Source of the DNA: Arsenophonus fragariae
GTDB lineage: Bacteria > Pseudomonadota > Gammaproteobacteria > Enterobacterales > Enterobacteriaceae
Length of the DNA: 64,000 nucleotides
Direction of reading: 5' to 3'
Assembly (NCBI GenBank): GCA_047291315.1
Contig: JBDPYZ010000005.1
Location: 1-64,000, forward strand
Below the pieces are notes generated by a model. It saw nothing but the letters and a program-made list of their open reading frames with translations, was not told the origin of the DNA and searched no databases. A program made the translations under genes and the position numbers. Positions 33,112 to 42,049 of this stretch are shown here, piece after piece (the first letter of the stretch is position 1; each line of letters starts with the position of its first letter).

Positions 33112-34869
33112 TTAGCTAAAATGAACCTGTTTTGCTGTTTGTAGTTTGTGATAAACGTTAAGTAACGCTTGATGAGTCGGCAACGCATCTAACTTAGGGT
33201 CAATTGACCATAAACCATAAAAACAATTCTCACCTGCGATAGCAGAATACGCTGCGGTAACGGCTTGTTGACCATACATTTTATTGAAAGCCTCATAATA
33301 TTGATCAGGTTGACGTTCAGCTTCTTGGCTTAATTGCAGTAATGTTTGTAAACAGCGATAATAATTAGTTCGTTCGGCGGTAAATAGCGAAGAATTGAAC
33401 TCTAACGTCCATTCAACCCACAGCAGTGCTTGAGCAAAATCACCACCTGCCAGTGATAGCATCGATTTTAATTCACCGATCCGCAAGTGATTCCAGCCAT
33501 TACCACTACCAACCGCAATACCTAATAATTCACGTACGCGCGTGAAATCATCAAAACCTTTATCATCAAGCTGAGCTAATAACCGTAAATAATCTTCTTT
33601 TTGCCATTGACTATCAGGCAAAGACATAATGATATCACGTAAATCTATTGCCATGGCGTTATTGGCAATATGCAAATCTTCTACTGGATAAATATCCGAT
33701 ATGCCAGGTACAAGAATACGGCAGGCATAAACATCTAAGTGCTGATAATCGGCGATATAAACTTCAGCATTCATCTGGTTAAAAATCGCTATTAAAGCAT
33801 CAAATTCTGCGCTTGTCGTGCCTTTAAAACTCCAATCGACAAAAGGATAATCGGCATTCTGTTTAAATAGATCCCAACTAATTAAACCGCTTGAATCGAT
33901 AAAATGGGTTTCCAGATTAGTATGTTCTGCCACTTCATCATCATCAAATGTTGGTATATTAAATACATCCAAATCTTTTAAACTGCGGCCTTGCAGTAAT
34001 TCGGTAACCGTACGTTCAAGGGCGATGCCAAAATCAGGATGGGCGCCAAAAGAAGCAAAGCAAGTGCCATTATTTGGATTAAAAAGTACCACACAGATAA
34101 CCGGATATTTACCACCGAGAGAAGCATCAAAACAGAAAATGGGAAAACCTTCCTCTTCTAATTTAGCGATCGCTTCAATAACCCCTGGATAGCGCTTCAT
34201 GACATGCTCAGGAATAACAGGCAAACTGATTCGCTCGGCAATAATACGGTTTTTGATATAACGCTCTAAGATCTCTGACAATGCCTGAACCCTTGTTTCA
34301 TTTGGCGTATTACCGGCTGACATGCCATTAGAGACATATAGATTACCAATAATATTCATCGGAATATAAACAGTTTGTTGATCAGACTGGCGGATAAAAG
34401 GTAACGCACAAATTCCACGTTCTTTATTACTTGATTGTAAATCAATCAGCATGCTAGCTGACAGATTATTATCAGGATCGTAGAAAGCACATAATTTTGC
34501 GTCCAAAATCCCATCAGGTAAATGATCGTCCGATGTTAGAGCAAACCACTTTTCATTGGGATAGTGGACAAAATTGCCCTGCGCAATTTTAACGCCTAGA
34601 AAAAAATCAGCGAAAAAATAATTGGTTGCTAAACGTTCAAAATATTCACCCAGAGCAGAGGCTAAGGCAGCTTTTTTACTGGCGCCTTTGCCGTTAGTAA
34701 AACATAAAGGACAGTCTCGATCACGGATATGGACTGACCAGACATTTGGCACAGGATTTAACCAAGAGGCTTCTTCAATATGAAAACCGAGTTTTTTAAG
34801 TTTTTGTTGAAAAGTAGTAATAGAATCTTCTAATGCGGCATCTTTGCCAGGAATAAAAGTTTGGCTCAT
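33112..34869 (-). CDS. ycaO: YcaO, ATP-dependent cofactor of ribosomal S12 methylthiolation
   Basis: A 585-residue protein collinear with E. coli YcaO (586). The YcaO ATP-binding fold covers the first 380 residues, with NGKGASKKAALASALGEYFE near residue 64 and EARVQALSEILERYIKN-like sequence (ALSEILERYIKNRIIAE) near 200. The E. coli protein assists RimO in adding a methylthio group to Asp88 of ribosomal protein S12. The C-terminal tetratricopeptide-like part (FTRVRELLGIAVGSGNGWNH onward) is kept. It lies next to the dead focA gene, in the same order as in E. coli. No azoline peptide gene is nearby, so a natural-product role is unlikely. Confidence 0.93.
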   Translation of the reverse strand: MSQTFIPGKDAALEDSITTFQQKLKKLGFHIEEASWLNPVPNVWSVHIRDRDCPLCFTNGKGASKKAALASALGEYFERLATNYFFADFFLGVKIAQGNFVHYPNEKWFALTSDDHLPDGILDAKLCAFYDPDNNLSASMLIDLQSSNKERGICALPFIRQSDQQTVYIPMNIIGNLYVSNGMSAGNTPNETRVQALSEILERYIKNRIIAERISLPVIPEHVMKRYPGVIEAIAKLEEEGFPIFCFDASLGGKYPVICVVLFNPNNGTCFASFGAHPDFGIALERTVTELLQGRSLKDLDVFNIPTFDDDEVAEHTNLETHFIDSSGLISWDLFKQNADYPFVDWSFKGTTSAEFDALIAIFNQMNAEVYIADYQHLDVYACRILVPGISDIYPVEDLHIANNAMAIDLRDIIMSLPDSQWQKEDYLRLLAQLDDKGFDDFTRVRELLGIAVGSGNGWNHLRIGELKSMLSLAGGDFAQALLWVEWTLEFNSSLFTAERTNYYRCLQTLLQLSQEAERQPDQYYEAFNKMYGQQAVTAAYSAIAGENCFYGLWSIDPKLDALPTHQALLNVYHKLQTAKQVHFS

Positions 34870-35084
34870 AGATTAGGTTACTTATTCGTTTTTGATAACT
34901 AAAAGATGATAATACGGTATTTTTGTTTGCTTCTCTATTCGATAAGCCACAGTAGTAAAATACATCATTGGAATTAATAACTTATTTTAATAATTTTACA
35001 GAAATATATTTTGCATTTAATGTAAATTTGCAAATTTTTAAAATATAATCTTATCATAAATAAGTTAAATATTTTTTTATTAGT

Positions 35085-36085
35085 TTGAGCTATATTGTTA
35101 ACTAACAGAGCTGTTTCTGCCTTACCAACCATTCCGATGCTGGCTACTGGAGTTACTATTGCCGGTGGCGGTGATTCAGTGACTTAATCCCAATATACAG
35201 CCGGTAAAGTTAGTATTGATGAATTACCTGAAATAAAGAAAATTGCTCATCTCAATGGCGAACAAATTGTTAATATGGGTTCACAATATATGAATGATCA
35301 GGTATGGTTAAGTTTGACGAAGAAAATTAATGCCGATTGTGACAAAAAAGTCGGTTTTATCATTACCCATGGTACTGACATGCTAGAGGAAATAGCTTAT
35401 TTATTAGATTTAATCACCAATTGTCATAAGCCTATTGTAATGGTTGGCGCGATGAGGCCGGCCACAGGATTAGGTGCTGATGTGCCGTTGAATTTCTATA
35501 ACGCCGTTATTGTTGCCACTGACAAAGAGGCGGGTAAACGGGGGCTTATTTATCCATGTACGATAAAGTTATTAGAGGTCGTAATGTGGTAAAAATGAAT
35601 ACCCACTTTGTTGAAGCATTTGAAGCTGTTAATGCTGGCCAAGAAGGTTTTATCTACAATGGCAAAGTGCACTATTTAGGTGGGTTCAACTCAGAGTGGA
35701 TAACGCTATTTTTGATATTAGTAAGTTAGATAAATTACCTAAAGTTGGCATTGTTATATAATTATTCAAATGCATTTGCGCTACTAGTCAAGTCATTTGT
35801 CTATCATGGTTATCAAGTCATTGTTAGTGCAGGAGTGGTAGCAGCAATATGTATCATAAAATTTTTAAGGTGCTGGCTGATGCCGTAAAATAAGTAGTCA
35901 GAGTTGTTCGCGCTAGTCGTGTTCCAACAGGTTTTATAACTCGAGATGCATAAGTTGATGATAGTAAATATGGATTTGTCGCTGCTGAACGTTTAAATTC
36001 ACAAAAGGATCGGGTTTTACTACAATTAGCCTTGGCTCAAGCCCATGATCCAATAAAAATTCAAGCAATGTTTGATAAGTATTAA
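35085..36085 (+). pseudogene. ansB: ansB remnant (periplasmic L-asparaginase II)
   Basis: Sense begins near the signal peptide end (AVSALPTIPMLATG), with the catalytic-loop motif TIAGGGDS, then an in-frame TAA at 35184-35186. The longest open part (35275-35592) has GSQYMNDQVWLSLTKKINAD and the second catalytic motif ITHGTDMLEE. Frames then alternate through RSSRVPTGFITR-like sequence (VVRASRVPTGF) to the natural end MFDKY at 36085. The match to E. coli AnsB (348 aa) is clear along the whole length, but at least four interruptions are present. In E. coli ansB lies elsewhere on the chromosome; here it sits between ycaO and serC in place of ycaP. Confidence 0.85.
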
Positions 36086-36232
36086 TTCGTTATCTGAAAA
36101 TGTTGTTTGCCGGCTAGATATTTTATTTATGCAATTAAAAATTAAATCATTGCAGCTGTTCAGCTGTAATGTTAAAACCTATGCAGACATGGAATAATAT
36201 TAACAGTTTAATTAGGTCAATAAAGGTGAGTG

Positions 36233-37321
36233 ATGAATCAGGTATATAATTTTAGCTCTGGTCCGGCCATGTTACCGGTAGAAGTTTTGCACCGTGTACA
36301 GCAAGAACTTTGTAATTGGCATTGTATGGGTGTTTCGGTGATGGAAATAAGCCATCGCAGTGAAGCATTTATGGAGATAGTCAAAGAGGCTGAACAAAAT
36401 TTACGTGAACTACTCAAAATACCTGATAACTATAAAATCCTTTTTTGTCATGGTGGTGCCAGAGGTCAATTTGCTGCATTGCCATTAAATTTATTTCAGG
36501 CTGGTGAAATCGTTGACTACATTGTTGGCGGCCATTGGGCAAAATCGGCTGCTCATGAGGCGACAAAATATTGTACTGTCAATGAGATTGATATTTGGCT
36601 AGAAAAATCAACTAATTTAAGTGTGCAACCGATGGATCAATGGTCATTATCGACCAGGGCAAAATACCTTCATTATTGTCCCAATGAGACAATTGATGGT
36701 ATTGCGATCCACTCACTACCTGATTTTTCGCCAGATAAAATCGTGATTGCTGATTACTCCTCAGCGATCTTATCGCGGCCACTTGATGTCAGCCGTTTTG
36801 GTGTTATTTATGCTGGCGCGCAAAAAAATATTGGTCCAGCAGGTATCACATTGGTTATCATTCGTGAAGATTTGTTAGGCCGAGCGAGAAAAGCAACTCC
36901 TTTTATCCTTGATTACACTATACTGGCTAAAAATGACTCAATGTACAATACACCACCGACTTTTGCCTGGTATCTATCGGGTATGGTGTTTAAGTGGTTA
37001 AAAGAGCAGGGTGGGTTACAAGAAATAGAAAGTCGCAATCAAGAGAAAGCCCGCTTACTGTATTATGTTATTGATAATAGTCAATTTTATATTAATAGAA
37101 TTGATCCCATTAATCGTTCAGTAATGAATATTCCATTCCAAATGGTAAAGCCTAACTTGGATAGTAAATTTATCAAAGAGGCAGAGCAGCAAGGGCTACT
37201 TTTTCTAAAAGGGCATAAAACGGCGGGCGGCATGCGCGCTTCAATTTATAATGCTATGCCCTTGGCTGGTGTGGAGAAACTTGTTTATTTTATGATTGAT
37301 TTTGAACATCGAAATAAATAA
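36233..37321 (+). CDS. serC: Phosphoserine aminotransferase
   Basis: A 362-residue class V aminotransferase, the same length as E. coli SerC. The start is the ATG at 36233 with AAGGTGAG upstream. Conserved parts are NFSSGPAMLP near residue 5, HGGARGQFAALPLNL near 77, and the PLP lysine in YAGAQKNIGPAGI near 199. The C-terminal GHKTAGGMRASIYNAMPL is kept. It makes phosphoserine for serine synthesis and acts in pyridoxal phosphate synthesis. Several positions in the C-terminal half differ from E. coli more than elsewhere, but no key residue is lost. It precedes aroA as in the known serC-aroA operon. Confidence 0.95.
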   Translation: MNQVYNFSSGPAMLPVEVLHRVQQELCNWHCMGVSVMEISHRSEAFMEIVKEAEQNLRELLKIPDNYKILFCHGGARGQFAALPLNLFQAGEIVDYIVGGHWAKSAAHEATKYCTVNEIDIWLEKSTNLSVQPMDQWSLSTRAKYLHYCPNETIDGIAIHSLPDFSPDKIVIADYSSAILSRPLDVSRFGVIYAGAQKNIGPAGITLVIIREDLLGRARKATPFILDYTILAKNDSMYNTPPTFAWYLSGMVFKWLKEQGGLQEIESRNQEKARLLYYVIDNSQFYINRIDPINRSVMNIPFQMVKPNLDSKFIKEAEQQGLLFLKGHKTAGGMRASIYNAMPLAGVEKLVYFMIDFEHRNK

Positions 37322-37340
37322 ATAAATAAATAAATAAATT
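37315..37340. repeat. AAAT tandem repeat at the 3' end of serC
   Basis: Five to six copies of AAAT run from the last codon of serC into the intergenic region. Because the stop codon lies inside the second copy, changes in copy number would not alter the protein. Confidence 0.7.
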
Positions 37341-37450
37341 AAATAATCCTTTATGGTTAGATTGGTAACGATATCGTCTAACCCTATCAAATGAATATAA
37401 ATGTGATTTAAATAATTTATCCAACTTTGTTATTGGAGACTCTACTGTTA

Positions 37451-38734
37451 ATGCAAGCCCTAATAATACACCCTATTTCTTACGTTGAAGGTACTATCAA
37501 TCTTCCTGGCTCGAAAAGTATTTCTAACCGGGTACTATTGTTAGCTGCATTAGCGCAAGGCGAAACCGTATTAACCAATCTGCTTGCTAGTGATGATATT
37601 CGTCATATGCTTAATGCTTTGACAGTATTGGGTATTGAATATCAATTATCCCATGATCTTACAACATGTATTGTAAAAGGTGGCGGTCATTATTTTAGCC
37701 ATAAAAAAGGTTTAGAAATTTTTCTTGGTAATGCGGGTACCGCTATGCGCCCATTAAGTGCAGTTTTAGCTTTGAGGGACAATGATATTGTATTAACTGG
37801 CGAGCCCAGAATGAAAGAGCGTCCTATCGGTCATCTCATTGATGCACTCCAGCAAGGTAGGGCAAATATTGACTATCTTGAGCAATCTGGTTATCCACCT
37901 ATAAGGTTAAAAGGTGGCTTTGCTGGTGGTTATATAACAGTAGATGGCAGCGTCTCTAGCCAATTTTTGACTGCACTTTTAATAGCTGCACCTTTGGCTC
38001 CCAATGATACGACTATTCAGATAAAGAATGAGCTTGTTTCTAAACCTTATATAGACATCACTCTTGCACTGATACGCAGTTTTGGCGTTGAAGTAGAAAA
38101 TCAACATTATTGTCAATTTCATATAAAAGCTGGACAACACTATATTTCACCAGGAAACTATCTTGTTGAGGGCGATACCTCTTCCGCATCTTATTTTTTA
38201 GCTGCGGCAGCAATTAAAGGCGGTACCGTTAGGGTAACGGGTATAGGCAAAGATAGCCTACAAGGTGATACACAATTTGCTGCTGTACTTGAAAAAATGG
38301 GTGCCAAAATACGCTGGGGTAAAGATTTTATTGAATGTCAACGAGGTGAGTTAATTGGTATTGATATGGATATGAATGCGATTCCAGATGCAGCGATGAC
38401 GGTTGCGACTTTAGCACTATTTGCACAAGGGGAAACGGTTATTCGCAATATTTATAACTGGCGCGTAAAAGAAACTGACAGATTAACGGCGATGGCAACC
38501 GAATTAGTAAAAGTTGGTGCTAAAGTGGAAGAAGGACGTGATTATATTCGTATTTCACCGCCTAAATTATTGAAGCATGCCGAAATAGCAACTTATAATG
38601 ATCATCGTATGGCGATGTGTTTTTCCCTTGTCGCCTTGTCAGATACTCCGGTTACCATCTTGGATCCAAATTGTACCACTAAGACTTTTCCAGGCTATTT
38701 TAATCAGCTAGAAAAATTAAGTTATCGATACTAG
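37451..38734 (+). CDS. aroA: 3-phosphoshikimate 1-carboxyvinyltransferase (EPSP synthase)
   Basis: A 427-residue class I EPSP synthase, the same length as in E. coli when translation starts at the ATG at 37451. Substrate motifs are present: LPGSKSISNRVLLLAALAQG near residue 19, LFLGNAGTAMRPL near 92, GEPRMKERPIGHLIDAL near 120 and VKETDRLTAMATELVKVGA near 344. It joins shikimate-3-phosphate and phosphoenolpyruvate in the pathway to chorismate. The ribosome-binding site is not ideal (GGAGA eleven bases away), and a few codons upstream are also open, so the start has some uncertainty. It is probably co-transcribed with serC. Confidence 0.95.
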   Translation: MQALIIHPISYVEGTINLPGSKSISNRVLLLAALAQGETVLTNLLASDDIRHMLNALTVLGIEYQLSHDLTTCIVKGGGHYFSHKKGLEIFLGNAGTAMRPLSAVLALRDNDIVLTGEPRMKERPIGHLIDALQQGRANIDYLEQSGYPPIRLKGGFAGGYITVDGSVSSQFLTALLIAAPLAPNDTTIQIKNELVSKPYIDITLALIRSFGVEVENQHYCQFHIKAGQHYISPGNYLVEGDTSSASYFLAAAAIKGGTVRVTGIGKDSLQGDTQFAAVLEKMGAKIRWGKDFIECQRGELIGIDMDMNAIPDAAMTVATLALFAQGETVIRNIYNWRVKETDRLTAMATELVKVGAKVEEGRDYIRISPPKLLKHAEIATYNDHRMAMCFSLVALSDTPVTILDPNCTTKTFPGYFNQLEKLSYRY

Positions 38735-38902
38735 CATGTGCCAGCAACATTAGCATAATACTGAACGACGAGTATCACGCTATATTTGGTCTAAACATCA
38801 CTTTGTTTTCCTTAATAAAATGAATTGAGTATAATAGTATGCTTATTAGCCTGATAGAAAGTATTTGCTAAAAATGCAATTCTATCAAAAAGGAGGAGTA
38901 TA

Positions 38903-39589
38903 ATGGCGGTTTTACCCCTTGTTATCGCAGTTGATGGTCCAAGTGGCGCAGGTAAAGGTGCATTATGTCAGGCATTGGCAAATAAGCTGGGTTGGCACTT
39001 ACTTGATTCTGGCGCTATTTACCGTGTTCTGGCTTTAGCAGTATTGCATCACCATGTTGATATTAAGTCTGAAGAAGCATTAGTTCCATTAGCTGCTAAT
39101 CTTGATGTCCGTTTTGAACCAAGAGAAAAAGAATTAGCTGTTATGCTTGAGGGGGAGGATGTTAGTAATGAAATTCGTAGTGAGGTTGTTGGTAATACGG
39201 CATCTCTTACAGCAACTTTTCCTCGAGTTAGGGAAGCGTTATTACGTCGGCAAAGGGCCTTTCGCACTAAACCGGGTTTGATTGCTGATGGTCGTGACAT
39301 GGGAACGGTGGTTTTTCCAGACGCACCGGTAAAGATTTTTCTTTATGCTACACCTGAAGAGCGCGCTCGTAGGCGCATGCAACAGTTCCAGGGAATGGGC
39401 TTTGATATTAAATTAAACGATCTTTTAGTTGAGATTAAAGAGCGTGATCATCGTGATTGTAATAGGATGGTTGCGCCATTGGTACCTGCAAAAGATGCAT
39501 TGATCCTAGATTCTACAAAGTTATCTATTGAAGAGGTCATCGAGCAGGTGCTTGCTTATGTGAAAAAAAAACAAATATTATCTATATAA
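38903..39589 (+). CDS. cmk: Cytidylate kinase
   Basis: A 228-residue nucleoside monophosphate kinase (227 in E. coli). The P-loop DGPSGAGKGALCQALA is near residue 12, followed by LLDSGAIYRVLALA and the CMP-binding region IADGRDMGTVVFPDAPVKIF near 129. It phosphorylates CMP and dCMP. A strong AAGGAGGAG lies before the ATG. It precedes rpsA by about 170 bases, as in the known cmk-rpsA arrangement. The ycaL gene that separates aroA and cmk in E. coli is absent. Confidence 0.96.
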   Translation: MAVLPLVIAVDGPSGAGKGALCQALANKLGWHLLDSGAIYRVLALAVLHHHVDIKSEEALVPLAANLDVRFEPREKELAVMLEGEDVSNEIRSEVVGNTASLTATFPRVREALLRRQRAFRTKPGLIADGRDMGTVVFPDAPVKIFLYATPEERARRRMQQFQGMGFDIKLNDLLVEIKERDHRDCNRMVAPLVPAKDALILDSTKLSIEEVIEQVLAYVKKKQILSI

Positions 39590-39757
39590 TAGATTCAATA
39601 TTGACATATAATAAGTTAATACACCTATTTGGTGTAGTTGGTTTTATGTTCAATTAAGTAAAGCTTTGTAACAAGGAGTGTTGCGAGGTATGTAAAATAA
39701 CCCCATTTGGCCGGATGTTGAATGGAAGTTAAAATTAAAATTTTTGAAGATCTTACT

Positions 39758-41431
39758 ATGACAGAATCTTTTGCTCAACTCTTTGAAGAATCTTTACAGA
39801 ATATCGAAACCCGTCCCGGGGCTATTGTTCGTGGTGTTGTTGTTGCTATCGACAAAGATGTCGTGTTAGTTGATGCCGGTCTGAAATCAGAATCAGCGAT
39901 CCCAGTAGAACAATTTAAAAATGTGCAAGGTGAGCTAGAAATTCAGGTTGGTGATGTAATCGATGTTGCTTTAGACGCAGTAGAAGATGGTTTCGGTGAA
40001 ACTATCTTGTCTCGCGAAAAAGCGAAACGTTATGAAGCTTGGTTGATGTTAGAAAAAGCCTATGAAGATGCCGAAACAGTTATGGGTATTATCAATGGCA
40101 AAGTGAAAGGTGGTTTCACGGTAGAATTAAAAGGTATTCGTGCATTTTTACCCGGTTCACTGGTTGATGTTCGCCCAGTTCGTGACACAACTCACCTGGA
40201 AGGTAAAGAACTTGAGTTCAAAGTTATCAAACTGGATCAGAAACGTAATAACGTTGTTGTTTCGCGTCGTGCTGTTATTGAGTCTGAAAGCAGTGCAGAA
40301 CGTGATCACTTACTGGAAAATTTGCAGGAAGGCATGGAAGTTAAGGGTATTGTTAAGAACTTAACTGACTATGGTGCATTCGTTGATCTGGGTGGTGTTG
40401 ATGGCTTATTACACATTACTGACATGGCTTGGAAACGTGTTAAACACCCAAGTGAAATTGTTAATGTTGGTGATGAAATCAATGTTAAAGTATTGAAGTT
40501 TGATCGTGATCGTACACGTGTCTCTTTAGGCTTGAAGCAGCTTGGAGAAGATCCATGGGTAGCTATTGCTAAGCGTTATCCAGAAGGAACTAAGCTGACA
40601 GGACGAGTAACTAATCTTACTGATTATGGTTGCTTTGTTGAGATTGAGGAAGGTGTTGAAGGTTTAGTACACGTTTCCGAAATGGATTGGACCAATAAAA
40701 ATATCCATCCATCTAAAGTTGTTAATGTAGGTGATGTTGTTGAAGTTATGGTACTGGATATTGACGAAGAGCGTCGTCGTATCTCATTAGGTTTAAAACA
40801 GTGTAAACCAAATCCATGGCAGCAATTTGCAGAAACGCACAATAAGAATGATCACGTAGAAGGTAAAATAAAATCTATCACTGATTTTGGTATCTTCATC
40901 GGGTTAGAAGGCGGTATTGATGGTTTAGTTCATCTGTCTGATATTTCTTGGAATGTTGCAAGTGAAGAAGCTGTTCGTGAATACAAAAAAGGCGATGAAA
41001 TTGCTGCTGTTGTATTACAAGTTGACGCTGAACGTGAACGTATTTCTTTGGGGATTAAACAGTTAGCAGAAGACCCATTTAATAACTATCTGTCTGCTCA
41101 TAAGAAAGGTGTTATCGTTACCGGTAAAGTAGTTGGTGTTGATGCAAAAGGAGCAACTATTGAGTTGGCTGCTGGTGTTGGAGGCCACTTACGTGCATCG
41201 GAAGCTTCACGTGATCGCGTGGAAGATACTACTCAAGTATTGAATATTGGTGATACAGTTGAAGCTAAATATACGGGTGTTGATCGCAAAAACCGTATCA
41301 TTACCTTGTCTGTTCGTGCAAAAGGTGAAGCAGATGAAAAAGATGCAATTGCTTCTGTGAATAAACAGGAAGATACTAATTTTGCAAATAATGCGATGGC
41401 TGCAGCGTTTAAAGCAGCTAAAGGCGAATAA
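39758..41431 (+). CDS. rpsA: Ribosomal protein S1
   Basis: A 557-residue protein with six S1 domains, the same length as in E. coli. The start MTESFAQLFEESLQNIETRP is the family start; the longer open frame upstream to 39722 has no support. The first two domains bind the ribosome and the last four bind RNA; the repeated DYGAFVDLGGVDGLLHITDM and DYGCFVEIEEGVEGLVHVSE blocks are plain. There is only a weak ribosome-binding site, which matches E. coli, where leader hairpins drive initiation and S1 represses its own synthesis. A hairpin (ACACC/GGTGT, 39621-39635) and a TATAAT at 39607-39612 lie in the leader. Essential. Confidence 0.97.
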   Translation: MTESFAQLFEESLQNIETRPGAIVRGVVVAIDKDVVLVDAGLKSESAIPVEQFKNVQGELEIQVGDVIDVALDAVEDGFGETILSREKAKRYEAWLMLEKAYEDAETVMGIINGKVKGGFTVELKGIRAFLPGSLVDVRPVRDTTHLEGKELEFKVIKLDQKRNNVVVSRRAVIESESSAERDHLLENLQEGMEVKGIVKNLTDYGAFVDLGGVDGLLHITDMAWKRVKHPSEIVNVGDEINVKVLKFDRDRTRVSLGLKQLGEDPWVAIAKRYPEGTKLTGRVTNLTDYGCFVEIEEGVEGLVHVSEMDWTNKNIHPSKVVNVGDVVEVMVLDIDEERRRISLGLKQCKPNPWQQFAETHNKNDHVEGKIKSITDFGIFIGLEGGIDGLVHLSDISWNVASEEAVREYKKGDEIAAVVLQVDAERERISLGIKQLAEDPFNNYLSAHKKGVIVTGKVVGVDAKGATIELAAGVGGHLRASEASRDRVEDTTQVLNIGDTVEAKYTGVDRKNRIITLSVRAKGEADEKDAIASVNKQEDTNFANNAMAAAFKAAKGE

Positions 41432-41492
41432 TTAAGTTAATCATCAGGGCAACATTTTGTTGTCCAGTAACGGTAGTTTAGGGGGAGGTACT

Positions 41493-41777
41493 ATGACCAG
41501 GTCTGAATTAATTGAAAGACTTATTAACCAATTAGCTCATATACCAGCAAAACTTATTGAAGAAGCTGTGAAAGAAATGCTTGATCATATGGCAATAACA
41601 CTTGCTAAGGGAGAGCGTATTGAAATCCGCGGATTCGGCAGTTTTTCTCTTCATTACCGTGCACCGCGTATCGGCCGTAATCCTAAAACTGGTGACAAAG
41701 TTGATTTAAAAGGAAAACATGTTCCTCACTTTAAGCCAGGTAAAGAATTACGTGATCGCGTTAATATTTATGCATAA
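41493..41777 (+). CDS. ihfB: Integration host factor beta subunit
   Basis: A 94-residue DNA-bending protein of the HU/IHF family, the same length as E. coli IHF-beta. It starts MTRSELIERLINQLAHIPAK after a strong GGGGGAGGT. The DNA-contact arm lies in GRNPKTGDKVDLKGKH and the core motif IEIRGFGSFSLHYRAPR is typical. With IHF-alpha it bends DNA at specific sites and helps replication, transcription and phage integration. It follows rpsA by 60 bases, and a strong terminator lies just after it. Confidence 0.97.
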   Translation: MTRSELIERLINQLAHIPAKLIEEAVKEMLDHMAITLAKGERIEIRGFGSFSLHYRAPRIGRNPKTGDKVDLKGKHVPHFKPGKELRDRVNIYA

Positions 41778-41811
41778 GAATTAACAGATTTAATTTATTT
41801 ATTCTATAAAT

Positions 41812-41840
41812 AATGGTGTCTTGTTAAGACGCCATTTTTT
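41812..41840 (+). terminator. Intrinsic terminator of ihfB
   Basis: AATGGTGTCTT at 41812-41822 pairs with AAGACGCCATT at 41826-41836 (one G-T pair) around a 3-base loop, followed by six T. A textbook rho-independent terminator. Confidence 0.9.
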
Positions 41841-42049
41841 ATTGTCGTAGTCAATCTTTACAATAAAAATTTTATTATAAAAAATAAATTTTCTTAACTA
41901 AAATTAATTGGGAGTCATATCATACACACAAAAAGAAAATAGTTAAAAAGGGATAAATATTATTTCGGTCTTATATAAAATCTGATTTATCTTTTTAAAA
42001 AAGATAAATACTAATTTTCGTAATATAGGTTTTATTAGAAAAGAGCTAT

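Noticed and set aside
33112..34869. ycaO as part of a thiazole/oxazole peptide cluster
   Set aside because: There is no precursor peptide or dehydrogenase nearby, and the sequence is collinear with the housekeeping YcaO of enterics in its normal place.
37315..37340. Phase-variable tetranucleotide repeat in serC
   Set aside because: The repeat begins at the last codons and the stop codon falls inside it, so copy-number changes stay outside the coding part.
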